Shown: positions 35,521 through 46,608, counted from the stretch's first letter. The stretch is DNA of 64,000 bases from Bradyrhizobium sp. 139 (GCF_023074175.1 NZ_JADPKS010000107.1:1-64000), one strand, 5' to 3'. Numbers and translations are program-made. The notes: generated from the letters alone by a model not told the origin.

Positions 35521-36323
35521 GCTGTCTTTTTCTTTTTCTTCGCGTCCGGCGGCGTAAAGATGATGTCAACCGTGCGCTCGAACCGATCTTCGGTCAGTCC
35601 GGCAGGCGGCTGCGGGACGGGATCGGACTTACGGACAATCGAGATCGCGGCCGCATCGTAAGCTGCATCCCCGGACGACTCCACAACGTCGACCGAAAGC
35701 ACGTTGCCCCGTCGGTTGATCGCGAAGCTGACCTTCACCTTCTGATTGCTGGGCTCCTTGCCCTCCGGGTTGACCTTGTGGGCCGCCAGGTGGGCGCTGA
35801 TCTTGCGGTTCCAGTCGACCGTCAGCTTCAGGATGTCCTTGCCCAGGCCAATCACAGGCGCCAGGGCCTTTTCGGCCTCGCGCGCGTCCTCATCGAGTGT
35901 CTGCCGCGCCGTTGCTACCGACTTCGGCGAGGCCTCCGCAGCAGGCGTTTCGACAGCCGCAATCTTCGGATCCTCGTCCTGCGGCTTCCTTGAGATGTTT
36001 TCCGTGACGACCCGATCGGGATCATCGACCTGTTGCGACTGATCCTTTAGAAGCTCGGTTTCCTTGGTCTCGGCTTTTTGCTCGGGAAGCGCCTGCTGCT
36101 CCTGCATCGCTTCGCTGTCCGGTCCTGCCGGAAGGTCGGTGTCAGGCGCCTTTGGCGAAGCCATCTCGACAGCGAATTCCGCGCCGGCCGCACCAAGGCC
36201 GTCGCCCTCGTCGTCGGTGCGCAAATGAGCCAGTGCAAGCGCGGCACCACCCAAATGCAGCGCGAGCGCCGCCACCGCTGCCACAATCCAAAGCTTCCGG
36301 GATGGTCTGGATTCGTCGGACAT
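35508..36323 (-). CDS. TonB-family energy transducer
   Basis: A 271-residue protein with an N-terminal membrane anchor (KLWIVAAVAALALHLGGAAL), a long charged periplasmic linker, and a C-terminal TonB domain (VSFAINRRGNVLSVDVVESS; AAISIVRKSDPVPQPP). The tail is Lys-rich. It transmits proton-motive force to outer-membrane receptors. It is the last gene of the receptor-piuC-exbB-exbD-tonB operon, 11 bp after exbD, so it is dedicated to that receptor. Confidence 0.92.
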   Translation of the reverse strand: MSDESRPSRKLWIVAAVAALALHLGGAALALAHLRTDDEGDGLGAAGAEFAVEMASPKAPDTDLPAGPDSEAMQEQQALPEQKAETKETELLKDQSQQVDDPDRVVTENISRKPQDEDPKIAAVETPAAEASPKSVATARQTLDEDAREAEKALAPVIGLGKDILKLTVDWNRKISAHLAAHKVNPEGKEPSNQKVKVSFAINRRGNVLSVDVVESSGDAAYDAAAISIVRKSDPVPQPPAGLTEDRFERTVDIIFTPPDAKKKKKTAQGQ

Positions 36324-36334
36324 AGCGGGGGACC

Positions 36335-36790
36335 CTAAGGCTGAGCGGTGCCTGCCGCAGGCGCCCCCGGAGCGCCTTCCAGCGCAACCAGTTTCACCCG
36401 CGTATAGCCGCCTGCGCGCAAGAGCTCCATGATGCCCATCAACTCGCCATACGGCACCGAGCGATCGGCGCGCAGGAAGACATACTTGTCCTTGCTCATG
36501 TCGGACAGACCGTCGAGGCTGCCAATCAGCTCGGCCCGGTGGACCGGGTTCTCTCCGATCGCGAGCGTCAAATCGGGCTTGATGCTGAGATAGGTCGGCT
36601 TGTCCGGCTTTTTCTGCGGCGTCGCGCTCGACGTCGGCAAATCGATCGGCAGATCGACCGTGGAGAGTGGAGCTGCGACCATGAAGATGATCAGCAGCAC
36701 CAGGATGACGTCGATGAACGGCGTGACGTTGATCTCGTGCGTCTCGGCGAAATCGTCGTCGTCATCATTGTCTGCGAGCGAAACGCCCAT
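36335..36790 (-). CDS. exbD: Biopolymer transport protein ExbD
   Basis: A 151-residue protein with one N-terminal transmembrane helix. HEINVTPFIDVILVLLIIFM carries the conserved proton-path Asp within the helix, followed by the periplasmic domain with RADRSVPYGELMGIMELLRA. It works with ExbB as the proton-driven motor for TonB. It starts 3 bp after the exbB stop. Confidence 0.95.
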   Translation of the reverse strand: MGVSLADNDDDDDFAETHEINVTPFIDVILVLLIIFMVAAPLSTVDLPIDLPTSSATPQKKPDKPTYLSIKPDLTLAIGENPVHRAELIGSLDGLSDMSKDKYVFLRADRSVPYGELMGIMELLRAGGYTRVKLVALEGAPGAPAAGTAQP

Positions 36791-36793
36791 GGT

Positions 36794-37722
<929 letters not shown>

Positions 37723-37726
<4 letters not shown>

Positions 37727-38412
37727 ACTTCGGCCCAGTAGCGAATGAGGTTGTGATAGATACCCGTCAATTTGACCGTTTCGGGATCGTCACGCCCGAG
37801 CCGTTCCACCAGCGCCTGAATCGCGGTGTCGAGGTCAAAGATCATGCTCCGGGCTTGATCGTCCCGTATCATGCTCTGAAGCCAGAAGAAAGAAGCAACC
37901 CGCGTTCCCCTTGTCACCGGCGTGACGAGATGGAGGCTGGTCGAGGGATAGAGCACGCAGTCGCCTGCTGGCAACTTGACTTCGTGCGAACCGTAGGTGT
38001 CCTCGATCACAAGTTCGCCACCATCATACTCTTCCGGCTCGGCCAGGAACAGCGTGACCGACAGGTCTGTGCGGATGCGAAGACCGGTCAGGCGGTCGCC
38101 GCGGATCGCATTGTCGACGTGCAGGCCGAAATGATGGCCGCTGTTCGCCGCATAACGGTTGAACAGCGGCGGGAAGATCTGGAGCGGGATCGCCGCCGCG
38201 AGGAACCGCGGGTTCGACGTCAACGCCGAAATGATGCGGTGACCGAGCTTGCGCGCGACCTCGCTGTCGGGCGGCAATTGCTCGTTGCGCTTGACCATCG
38301 CCGACTGCGCGCCGGCGGTGGAGCGCCCGTCTTCCCATGCGCTGGCGTCCATGATGCGACGGAAATCCGCCACGTCATTTTTGCTGAGAACACCAGGCAG
38401 GCACACCAACAT
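37723..38412 (-). CDS. PKHD-type Fe(II)/2-oxoglutarate hydroxylase (PiuC family)
   Basis: A 229-residue prolyl-4-hydroxylase-like dioxygenase. The iron ligands are His98 and Asp100 in GLHVDNAI and His161 in STSLHLVTPV, with Arg at 170/171 for 2-oxoglutarate. The ATG at 38412 lies 2 bp after the receptor stop. PiuC-type enzymes are often linked to catecholate-type siderophore receptors (Fiu/PiuA). It probably modifies a siderophore or an uptake-related substrate. Confidence 0.92.
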
Positions 38413-38414
38413 GA

Positions 38415-40835
38415 TCAGAACTTCGCCGTTGTCACAAGATAGAACGCCCGGCCCGGTGCGACCGCCACGAACGGCACAGCGCTGCGATAGAACGTATCGT
38501 AGTAGAGCTTGTTGGTCAGGTTCTGCGCGTAGAACTTCATGGTCCAGTTCTGGTCGATCTTCTTCTCGACGAACGCGTCGAAGCGCCAGTAGCTCGGCAG
38601 CTCGTTGGTGTTGGCCGCGAACGTGCCGCCATAAACTTTCGAGCGGTACACCGCCTGCCCGCCGAGCTCCCAGCCGCCGTCGAACTTGTATTTGGTCAGC
38701 ATGCTGAACGACTGGTGGGCAATATTGGCGAGCTGAAGGCCGATGTTGGAAGCGATGTTGCTCTGCGTGACCCTCGACTGCATCAGCACCAGGCCGCCGA
38801 AGATGCTCCAGCGATCGGTGATCTTGCCCTCGGCCTCGATGTCGATGCCCTGAATGCGGTAGGCCGCGTTCGAGGTGAGCAAGCCCGCGGCATTGTTCTC
38901 GCGCGCATTGTCCTTGGTGGTCTGGAACAGCGCGCCGCTCACCAGCAGATGGCGGTCGGCGAGCTCCCATTTGGTGCCGAGCTCGACGGCCTTGTTACGC
39001 TCCGGTCCCAGCAAAATCGCCGTGTTGGGCGGAACACCACCGTATTCGGTGCCGGTCGCGTCAAGCTCCGACCCGAACGGATTGGCGGAGGTCGCATAGG
39101 CCGCATAGACGCTGCCGATCGACATCGGCTTGTAGACCAAGCCGACGTTGTAATTGACGAGATCGGCGTTCATCTTGAGGAATTTCGGCGAATTGGTCGA
39201 CGCGCTCATGTTGTAGCCGTCGTAGCGGACGCCGCCGTTCACAATAATGGTGTCCTGCCAGTTCGCGGTGTCCATGACGTACACGCTGCTGGTGTTGACA
39301 CCATAGCGCGTCGGGTTTCCAACCAGCGACGGCGTATTGCCGAATGGAATGTAGGTGTACTGGGGCGAGTAGACATTGACCCCCGAAATGGCGCCGTTGC
39401 TCGTGAAGCCGGCGCCGGCCAGTTCCGAGGAAAGGCCGGTGTAACGGTCGATCGAGATGTTCTCGTTCGAATATTCGACTCCGAGCACCGCGGTGTGCTT
39501 GACCCCGCCGGTGTCGAGCTTGAACGCGGCCTCGTTCTGGTTGGCCCACACGTCCACGTTCTGGTAGCGGCTCTGCGCGCTCGCCGTTGTGGTCCAGAGC
39601 AACGGATTGGGGTTGGTCGTAATCGGGTTCTGCGGCAGCGTGCCGATGTAGTTGAGCAGCGAGTGCTCGCCGCGCACCTTGCTGCTCAGCGTGATGGCCT
39701 CGTTGACCTTGTACTCGATCGTGCCGGTGCCGAAATCCTGTCGCGCGGTCTGGAAGTCGCGATTGAGGAAGCCGTACCAGTTTCCGCGCGGAATGCCGGC
39801 CGACGTCACCGGCACGTTGCCCTGCTTGTAGTAGGGCACGCCAAAGTCCGGATAGCCGCTGAGATCGGTGTGGACGTAGTTCGTCGTGATCTTGATGTCG
39901 TTGGTCGGAGTGTACTTGGTCGAGATGAAGCTACCCCAGCGGTCATCGGTCACGTAATTGCGGCCGGCGACGTTGGCGTCCTGGAACAGGCCGCCAACGC
40001 GCACCGAGAAGGTCGGATCGACGACCTGGTTGACGTCGAGCGTGACGCGCTTGGTCCTGTCGGTGCCGAACTCGGTATCCATTCGCTTGAAGTTGACGTC
40101 GCCGGCCTGCTTGGTGACGATGTTGATGGCGCCGCCCGCGGTGCCGCGGCCGGCGTAGGAGGATGCCGGTCCGCGCAGGATCTCGATCTGCTCGGTGAAG
40201 AAGTTCTCGCGGATGGAAACGGCGGGATCGCGGATGCCATCGATGAAGACGTCGTTGCGCGCGTCGAAGCCGCGGATGAAGAAGCGGTCGCCGAACGCGT
40301 TGCCGCCCTCGCCCGAACCCAGCGTCACGCCGGCGGTCGAGCGTCCGATCTCCTTCAGCGTCGTGGCGTTCTTGTCCTCGAGCACTTCCTTGCTGAGCAC
40401 GGTGATGGTCTTGGGCGTGTTCAGCATCTTTTCGGGAAACTTGCCGGAGGCCTGGACGTGGTCGACCTTGTAGGGCGCCGCCGGATCGGAATACGGATTG
40501 CGATCTACTTCGCCGGCCGGGACGGCGGGAGAAGCCTGCTGCGCCTGCTGCCGCTGCGCGGCGCGGCGAAGCGCATTGCGGGCGCGGACCTGATCCGGCG
40601 TCGGCTTGGAGGCCGTCGGACGCGGGCGCTGGATCGGAGCATCGACCGTCACAGGCGGCAGGTTCGACTGCTGCGCCTGCGCGCCGCCCGATACCGACGC
40701 CACCGCGATCAAGCTCGCGACTGCCGAGACCTTCTTGCCGGAAGTTCCCGCGGACTTGTCATCCATCGGATTGAACGCTGCGACCGAACGCAACGACTTC
40801 GGTGCGACCACCTGCCCCATTACCCAACGCCCCAT
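38415..40835 (-). CDS. TonB-dependent siderophore receptor (Fiu/PiuA-like)
   Basis: An 806-residue outer-membrane receptor. A signal-like stretch near residues 36-55 precedes a Gln/Ala/Pro-rich linker. The plug domain (PKTITVLSKEVLEDKNATTL; FFIRGFDARNDVFIDGIRDP; GRGTAGGAINIVTK) and the 22-strand barrel follow, ending with the aromatic C-terminal residue F (YLVTTAKF). It should import a ferric, probably catecholate, siderophore. The start codon is uncertain: M6 or M24 are possible. Confidence 0.93.
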   Translation of the reverse strand: MGRWVMGQVVAPKSLRSVAAFNPMDDKSAGTSGKKVSAVASLIAVASVSGGAQAQQSNLPPVTVDAPIQRPRPTASKPTPDQVRARNALRRAAQRQQAQQASPAVPAGEVDRNPYSDPAAPYKVDHVQASGKFPEKMLNTPKTITVLSKEVLEDKNATTLKEIGRSTAGVTLGSGEGGNAFGDRFFIRGFDARNDVFIDGIRDPAVSIRENFFTEQIEILRGPASSYAGRGTAGGAINIVTKQAGDVNFKRMDTEFGTDRTKRVTLDVNQVVDPTFSVRVGGLFQDANVAGRNYVTDDRWGSFISTKYTPTNDIKITTNYVHTDLSGYPDFGVPYYKQGNVPVTSAGIPRGNWYGFLNRDFQTARQDFGTGTIEYKVNEAITLSSKVRGEHSLLNYIGTLPQNPITTNPNPLLWTTTASAQSRYQNVDVWANQNEAAFKLDTGGVKHTAVLGVEYSNENISIDRYTGLSSELAGAGFTSNGAISGVNVYSPQYTYIPFGNTPSLVGNPTRYGVNTSSVYVMDTANWQDTIIVNGGVRYDGYNMSASTNSPKFLKMNADLVNYNVGLVYKPMSIGSVYAAYATSANPFGSELDATGTEYGGVPPNTAILLGPERNKAVELGTKWELADRHLLVSGALFQTTKDNARENNAAGLLTSNAAYRIQGIDIEAEGKITDRWSIFGGLVLMQSRVTQSNIASNIGLQLANIAHQSFSMLTKYKFDGGWELGGQAVYRSKVYGGTFAANTNELPSYWRFDAFVEKKIDQNWTMKFYAQNLTNKLYYDTFYRSAVPFVAVAPGRAFYLVTTAKF

Positions 40836-40940
40836 CTTCTTGTTCGCTCATTCACTTCGACGAACGACGGGTGTTGGTATCGGCCGCAAAATAGCGGGTC
40901 AATGCGGGCAAGCGGCGAGAACGCTTGAATAAGTCCAGAT

Positions 40941-41003
40941 CAAAACGATTCTAAATTGGCCTTTGAAATCGTTCTAAATCAAGATTGGATTCGTTCTAAG
41001 CGA
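40941..41003 (-). promoter_or_regulatory. Irr-type iron-control element (ICE) with flanking half-sites
   Basis: On the minus strand TTTAGAACGATTTCAAA (40962-40978) fits the rhizobial ICE TTTAGAA-N-G-N-TTCTAAA at 13 of 15 defined positions. Two more TTAGAA half-sites flank it (near 40947-40955 and 40990-40998). It lies about 125 bp upstream of the receptor start. Irr control of iron uptake genes is established in Bradyrhizobium-type bacteria, so regulation by iron/haem status is likely. Confidence 0.7.
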
Positions 41004-41041
41004 GCACAAAAAATACCGCCAAGTCAGCGCCGCGCGGGGCA

Positions 41042-41281
41042 TCAATCGCTGCTCGGCGGCTTCATCAGCGAGAACAATTCGTCGACGGTCTGCCGCGCGA
41101 CTGCGCGCACGCGGTCGCTGTTGTCCATGCCGGCGATATTGACGCCGTTGACGACCGCTTTGATCTCGTCGCGAAAGTCGGTCAGGAATCGCAAGGGATC
41201 ACGCTGCTCGTTGGCGACGCGCGCGATCAGTCCCGTGATCAGAATCTGACACGCGATCAGCTTGCCGTTCAGCTCGTCCAT
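41042..41281 (-). CDS. Hypothetical protein (79 residues)
   Basis: The ATG at 41281 follows ACGGGAGCGCAGG; the longer frame to 41335 adds residues without support. The peptide MDELNGKLIACQILITGLIA is followed by a helix-rich charged part (RDPLRFLTDFRDEIKAVVNG; RVRAVARQTVDELFSLM). No known domain recognised. It lies between the receptor promoter and the RND operon. A perfect AGAAC-C-GTTCT inverted repeat near 41359 is upstream of it. Confidence 0.6.
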   Translation of the reverse strand: MDELNGKLIACQILITGLIARVANEQRDPLRFLTDFRDEIKAVVNGVNIAGMDNSDRVRAVARQTVDELFSLMKPPSSD

Positions 41282-41658
41282 CCTGCGCTCCCGTTGTGGC
41301 GGAGCCGATATGACCGATGCTGATTTTCCTGACAACCGAAACGCCGCGCACGCGATTTAGAACCGTTCTTGCAACCCCTCGCACCCTGCTGCTCTGTGCG
41401 GCGCGACCCGGCCTGCACACACCGCTTCCGAGCATTGCACAAGATCTGCGCGCAGATCGTTCGCGGCGGGAAAATGCAGCACTGCACACCGCCGCGCCAG
41501 AAGGCTGCCTAAGCGGTGCAAAGCTTTCCAATTGTTTAGGATTCTCAACTCATAGTGCTGTTTACACTGGAACTTGGCGTGTATTATACAAGCGCGCTGG
41601 AACCCTATGATTGCTCCATAATTCGTTGCTTAGGGCATACGAGCCGACACGAGACGAT
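41282..41658. promoter_or_regulatory. Divergent intergenic region with candidate RND promoter
   Basis: No gene seen. A TTTACA hexamer (41561-41566) and TATTAT (41582-41587), 15 bp apart, may be the promoter of the efflux operon whose ATG is at 41659. TTTAGAAC-CG-TTCTTG near 41355 resembles an incomplete Irr box. Confidence 0.3.
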
Positions 41659-42831
41659 ATGAACAAGTCCCGGCCGATCCTTTGGATTCTGATCATCGCG
41701 GCCGTGACCTCCGCGGGTTACTATGGCTGGCAGAAATTCGGCTCGCCGGGGACCGGGAAAACCCAGACCGCGCAAAAGGGACCGCCCCGCGCGCCCGCCG
41801 TCCCGGTGAGCGTTTCGCCGGTCCAGAAGGCCGATTTTCCGGTCTACCTGACCGGTCTCGGCACGGTTCAGGGCTTCAACACCGTACAAGTCCGCAGCCG
41901 GGTTGACGGCCAGATCGACAAGATCGCCTTCACCGAAGGTCAGATCGTCAAGCAGGACGAGCTTCTGGTCTCGATCGATCCCCGGCCCTATCAAGCCACG
42001 CTCGACCAGGCCAAGGCTAAGAAGGCCCAGGACGAGGCCAATCTGGCCAACGCCAATCTCGAACTTCAGCGCGCCATGAAGCTCGGCGAATTCGCGACCG
42101 CGCAGCGGGTCGATACCCAGCGCTCGACGGTCGCCCAGCTCAACGCCCAGATCGCGGCCGACGAGGCCTCGATCTCCAACGCCCAAACCCAGCTCGACTA
42201 CACCAAGATCAAGGCGCCGATCACCGGCGTGGCCGGGCTGCGCCTTGTCGACATCGGCAACATCGTCAACGCCTCCACGCAGACGGGCATCGTCACGATC
42301 TCGCAGGTCGAGCCGATCTCGGTGATCTTCACCGCGCCGGAGGATCAGCTTTCCTACATCGCCGAGGGCCAGAAGGCCGGCGCGCTCAAGGTGATCGCGT
42401 TCACCACCGACGGCAAGAAGACGCTGGCCGAAGGCAAGCTCGCCGTCATCAACAACCAGGTCGACACGACCAGCGGGACCATTCGGCTCAAGGCGGTGTT
42501 CGACAATAAGGACCACGCGCTGTGGCCGGGCCAATCGGTTTCGACGCGCCTTCTGGTGCGCACTCTGAAAGACGCGACCGTGGTTCCGGATGACGCGGTT
42601 CAGCATTCGACCAACGGCCTCTATGCCTATACCGTCAATCAGGACAACAAGGCCGAAGTGCACAAGATCAAGGTCAGCTACGCCATCGACGGTCGTTCGG
42701 TCGTCGATGAAGGCTTGAGCCCGGGTCAGCAGGTGATCACCGGCGGTCAGTTCAAGGTACAGCCCGGGAGCCTCGTCTCGACGGCCGTGGCAAGCTCGGA
42801 TCCAAGCCAGAACAAGGCACGACAGGAATGA
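41659..42831 (+). CDS. RND efflux periplasmic adaptor (membrane fusion protein)
   Basis: A 390-residue MdtA-like adaptor with an uncleaved or signal-anchor N-terminal helix (ILWILIIAAVTSAGYYGWQ). The lipoyl halves (VRSRVDGQIDKIAFTEGQIV; YTKIKAPITGVAGLRLVDIG) flank the alpha-helical hairpin with LANANLELQRAMKLGEFATA, and the beta-barrel follows. It links the inner-membrane pump to an outer-membrane channel, which is not encoded here. Its stop overlaps the RND gene start (ATGA, 42828). ATG at 41659 has only a weak site. Confidence 0.92.
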   Translation: MNKSRPILWILIIAAVTSAGYYGWQKFGSPGTGKTQTAQKGPPRAPAVPVSVSPVQKADFPVYLTGLGTVQGFNTVQVRSRVDGQIDKIAFTEGQIVKQDELLVSIDPRPYQATLDQAKAKKAQDEANLANANLELQRAMKLGEFATAQRVDTQRSTVAQLNAQIAADEASISNAQTQLDYTKIKAPITGVAGLRLVDIGNIVNASTQTGIVTISQVEPISVIFTAPEDQLSYIAEGQKAGALKVIAFTTDGKKTLAEGKLAVINNQVDTTSGTIRLKAVFDNKDHALWPGQSVSTRLLVRTLKDATVVPDDAVQHSTNGLYAYTVNQDNKAEVHKIKVSYAIDGRSVVDEGLSPGQQVITGGQFKVQPGSLVSTAVASSDPSQNKARQE

Positions 42832-45800
42832 CCGCGGGCGGGATTTCGGCACCTTTCATCCGTTATCCCATCGGCACCTCGCTGCTGATGGCCGGCATTC
42901 TCTTCGTCGGCCTCGTCGCCTATCCCCTCCTACCGGTCGCACCGCTGCCCCAAGTGGACTTCCCGACCATCCAGATCACGGCCAATCTGCCGGGCGGCAG
43001 CCCCGAGACGATGGCCTCGTCGGTGGCCCAGCCGCTCGAGCGGCAATTCGCCCAGATCCCCGGCATCGCCCAGATGACCTCGACGAGCTATCTGGGCACC
43101 GCGTCGATCACCATCCAGTTCGACCTCAATCGCAGCATCGACGGCGCCGCCAATGACGTGCAGGGCGCCATCAATGCCGCAAGCGGGCAGTTGCCGAAGA
43201 ATCTGCCCTCGCCGCCGACCTATCGCAAGGTCAACCCGGCCGACGCGCCGATCCTGCTGCTGTCAGCGACGTCAGATACGCTGCCGCTCACCAGCGTCAG
43301 CGACGCGGTTGATGCCCAGCTCGCCCAGCAGATCAGCCAGCTCTCGGGCGTCGCGCAGGTGTTCATTGGCGGCCAGCAGAAGCCCTCCATCCGCGTTCAG
43401 ATCGACCCGGCGAAACTCGTCGCCAAGGGCCTGTCGCTGGAGGATGTGCGCAGCCAGATCGCGATCACCACGGTCGATAGCCCCAAGGGCAACATCGACG
43501 GTCCCAAGCGCGCCTACACGATCTACGCCAACGACCAGCTCACCCAGTCCAAAGACTGGAACGACGTCATCATCGCCTATCGCAACGGCGGCCCCTTGCG
43601 AATCCGCGACATCGGCCAGGCGGTCAGCGGGCCCGAGGACGCCAAGCAGGCGGCCTGGGCCAACGGCAAGCGCGGCGTGTTCCTGGTGGTGTTCAAGCAG
43701 CCGGGCGCCAACGTCATCGAAACCGTCGACCGCATCAAGGCGACCCTGCCTCGCCTCGTGGCGGCGATCCCGCCCGCGATCAAGATCGAGGTCATCAGCG
43801 ACCGCACCACGACGATCCGCGCCGCGGTCGAGGACGTCCAGTTCACGCTGCTCCTGACCATCGCCCTCGTGGTCATGGTCATCTTCATCTTCCTGCGCAG
43901 CTTCTGGGCGACGGTCATCCCCACGATCACGGTCCCGCTGGCCCTATTGGGCGCGTGCGCCCTGATGTGGGTATTTGGCTATTCGCTCGATAATCTGTCG
44001 CTGATGGCGCTCACCATCGCGGTCGGATTCGTCGTCGACGATGCCATCGTGATGCTCGAGAACATCACGCGCTACATCGAGGAAGGTGAATCGCCGATGG
44101 CGGCCGCCTTCAAGGGTTCCAAGGAAATCGGCTTCACCATCGTCTCGATCAGCATCTCTCTGGTCGCGGTGCTGATCCCGCTGCTGCTGATGGGCGGCAT
44201 CATCGGGCGCCTGTTCCGCGAGTTCGCCGTCGTGCTGGCAATGACCATCTTCGTCTCGATGTTCGTGTCGCTGACGCTGACGCCGATGATGGCCTCGCGC
44301 TTCCTGCGCGCCCATGGCGAGGTGACTCACGGCAAGTTCTACCAGTGGAGCGAGCGCGCCTTTGACGGCATGCTGCGCGGCTACGAATACATTCTCGATC
44401 ATGCCCTGGCCTGGCGCCGCACCACGCTCCTGATCTTCTTCGCCACGCTCGCGCTGTCGGTCTACCTGTTCGTGCTGATCCCGAAGGGCTTCTTCCCGCA
44501 GCAGGACGTCGGCCTGATCACCGCGACATCCGAGGCGTCCCAGGACATCTCCTTTGCCGAGATGCAGCGCCGCCAGGTCGAGCTCGGCAAGATCGTGATG
44601 GACGATCCCGACGTCGCCACGATCGCGATGAACATCGGCGGCAGCGGCCGCGCCGGCAACAACGGCAACATGTTCATCACCCTGAAGCCGCGTAACGAGC
44701 GCAACGCCTCGGCCCAGGAGATCATTGCCCGGCTTCGTCCCAAGCTCGATAAGGTGTCGGGCGCCCGCCTCTATATGCAGGCGGCCCAGGACGTCCGGCT
44801 CGGCGGCCGGCCGACCCGCACGCAGTTCGAATTCACGCTACAGGATGCCGATCTCACCGAGCTCAACGACTGGGCGCCGAAAATCCTGGCCAAGATGCAG
44901 ACGCTGCCCCAGCTGCGCGACGTCGCAACCGACCAGCAGACGCAGGGCACCACGGTCCAGCTCAAGATCAACCGCGATACCGCAGCGCGCTACGGCATCC
45001 AGCCGCAGCTGATCGACGACACGCTGTATGACGCCTTCGGACAACGGCAGGTCACGCAATATTTCACCCAGCTCAACACCTACAAGGTGATCCTCGAGAT
45101 TCTGCCGGAGATGCAGGGCAATCTCGACAGCCTGAACAAGCTCTATCTGAAGTCGCCGCTGACCGGCGACCAGGTGCCGCTGTCGACCTTCGCGACCTGG
45201 ACCACCGATCCGGTCCGGCCGCTCTCGATCAGCCATCAGGGCCAGTTCCCGGCGATCACCATCAGCTTCAACCTCGCGCAGGGTGTTGCGCTAGGTCAGG
45301 CAACGGAAGCCGTGCAAAAGGCGATGGCCGATCTCGGCGCGCCGCCGACGCTGAACTCGAGCTTCCAGGGCACCGCCCAGGCGTTCCAGCAATCGCTCGG
45401 CACCGTGCCGCTGCTGATCCTCGCAGCCCTCGTCGTGGTCTATTTGATTCTCGGCATACTCTACGAGAGCTACATCCATCCGATCACGATTCTGTCGACC
45501 CTTCCCTCGGCCGGCGTCGGCGCGCTCCTGATCCTGATGGCGGCCGGTTTCGACTTCAGCCTGATCGCACTGATCGGCATCATCCTCCTGATCGGCATCG
45601 TGAAGAAGAACGGCATCATGATGGTCGACTTTGCGATTGCCGCCGAACGCGACGAGCACAAGACGCCGGCGGAATCGATCCGTCAGGCCGCGCTGCTGCG
45701 CTTCCGGCCGATCATGATGACGACGATGGCCGCCCTGCTCGGCGGCGTGCCGCTGATGCTCGGCCATGGCACCGGCGCCGAGATCCGCCAGCCGCTCGGC

Positions 45801-45974
45801 TACGCCATGGTCGGCGGCCTGATTGTCAGCCAGGCGCTGACGCTGTTCACCACGCCGGTGGTCTATCTCTATCTCGACGAGCTCAACAACTGGTTCTCGG
45901 GCTGGGGCCGTTCGGGTGACGGCGAAGGTCACGAGGCGCGCGAGCACGGCACCGTCAAGCAAGCCGCCGAGTAA
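42828..45974 (+). CDS. RND multidrug efflux permease (MdtB/MdtC type)
   Basis: A 1048-residue RND transporter with twelve spans. The N-terminal LPQVDFPTIQITANLPGGSP and the proton-relay TM4 motif (LTIAVGFVVDDAIVMLENIT, two Asp) are present. The two periplasmic docking/porter domains are intact. Only one permease is encoded, so unlike MdtBC it may work as a homotrimer. Translation is coupled to the adaptor. Substrates are unknown; drugs, bile-salt-like compounds or plant phenolics are typical for the family. Confidence 0.95.
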   Translation: MTAGGISAPFIRYPIGTSLLMAGILFVGLVAYPLLPVAPLPQVDFPTIQITANLPGGSPETMASSVAQPLERQFAQIPGIAQMTSTSYLGTASITIQFDLNRSIDGAANDVQGAINAASGQLPKNLPSPPTYRKVNPADAPILLLSATSDTLPLTSVSDAVDAQLAQQISQLSGVAQVFIGGQQKPSIRVQIDPAKLVAKGLSLEDVRSQIAITTVDSPKGNIDGPKRAYTIYANDQLTQSKDWNDVIIAYRNGGPLRIRDIGQAVSGPEDAKQAAWANGKRGVFLVVFKQPGANVIETVDRIKATLPRLVAAIPPAIKIEVISDRTTTIRAAVEDVQFTLLLTIALVVMVIFIFLRSFWATVIPTITVPLALLGACALMWVFGYSLDNLSLMALTIAVGFVVDDAIVMLENITRYIEEGESPMAAAFKGSKEIGFTIVSISISLVAVLIPLLLMGGIIGRLFREFAVVLAMTIFVSMFVSLTLTPMMASRFLRAHGEVTHGKFYQWSERAFDGMLRGYEYILDHALAWRRTTLLIFFATLALSVYLFVLIPKGFFPQQDVGLITATSEASQDISFAEMQRRQVELGKIVMDDPDVATIAMNIGGSGRAGNNGNMFITLKPRNERNASAQEIIARLRPKLDKVSGARLYMQAAQDVRLGGRPTRTQFEFTLQDADLTELNDWAPKILAKMQTLPQLRDVATDQQTQGTTVQLKINRDTAARYGIQPQLIDDTLYDAFGQRQVTQYFTQLNTYKVILEILPEMQGNLDSLNKLYLKSPLTGDQVPLSTFATWTTDPVRPLSISHQGQFPAITISFNLAQGVALGQATEAVQKAMADLGAPPTLNSSFQGTAQAFQQSLGTVPLLILAALVVVYLILGILYESYIHPITILSTLPSAGVGALLILMAAGFDFSLIALIGIILLIGIVKKNGIMMVDFAIAAERDEHKTPAESIRQAALLRFRPIMMTTMAALLGGVPLMLGHGTGAEIRQPLGYAMVGGLIVSQALTLFTTPVVYLYLDELNNWFSGWGRSGDGEGHEAREHGTVKQAAE

Positions 45975-46038
45975 GCTTGCGCCGCGGCTCCCGCGACGCT
46001 ACAGCGAGGCCGACGGTTCACGCCAACGCGGTTTCGCC

Positions 46039-46608
46039 ATGTCCATGCAATCCAGACTTGTCGCCCTCGCCGCCGCTCTCCTGTTGTCGACAGGCGCCGC
46101 GTATGCGCAGCAGAGCGCCAAGAAGAACGCCGCGCCCGCCGCCCCGACCGCACAGCCCGCGGCTGCCCCGACGCAGCCGCAGGCTGACGGTGCTCCGGCG
46201 CAGCCCGGCTGGATCGTGCGCTGCACCAGCGCAAGCCGCGACGCGCCGCTCGAATGCGCGATGGAGCAGAACGCAGTGCTGACCAAGACCGGCCAGACCA
46301 TCGTGCTGATCAACATCCGCATCGCGCCCGACACCCGCACGCCGGTGGCGCTGCTGCAATTGCCGCTCGGCCTCAACCTCCCCATCGGCGCCAAGCTCCA
46401 GGTCGACGACGGCAAGACAGTCGACCTCCAGATCCAGACCTGCGAGAACCGCGGCTGTTACGCCTCAACGCCGATCGCGACGGACCTGCTGGGCGCTTTG
46501 AAGTCCGGCAAGCAGTTGAAAGTATCCTTCCAGAACATGGCCAAGGAGACGATCGCCATCCCGATGCCGCTGGGCGATTTCGCGGCCGCCTACGACAAGA
46601 TCAAGTAA
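46039..46608 (+). CDS. IalB-family (invasion-associated locus B) periplasmic protein
   Basis: A 189-residue protein with a signal peptide (MSMQSRLVALAAALLLSTGA, cleavage near YAQQ), an Ala/Pro-rich linker and the IalB domain starting GWIVRCTSASRDAPLECAME. Cysteines at CTSAS, LECAM and TCENRGCYAS are typical of the family. The ATG at 46039 is preferred over upstream in-frame starts that overlap the RND gene. It lies 64 bp after the pump gene and may be co-transcribed, though the family is not an efflux component. Confidence 0.9.
   Translation: MSMQSRLVALAAALLLSTGAAYAQQSAKKNAAPAAPTAQPAAAPTQPQADGAPAQPGWIVRCTSASRDAPLECAMEQNAVLTKTGQTIVLINIRIAPDTRTPVALLQLPLGLNLPIGAKLQVDDGKTVDLQIQTCENRGCYASTPIATDLLGALKSGKQLKVSFQNMAKETIAIPMPLGDFAAAYDKIK

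Noticed and set aside
38715..40928. Long plus-strand frame opposite the siderophore receptor
   Set aside because: The receptor is certain from its plug and barrel motifs. The opposite frame is low-complexity Arg/Val/Asp/Ala sequence.
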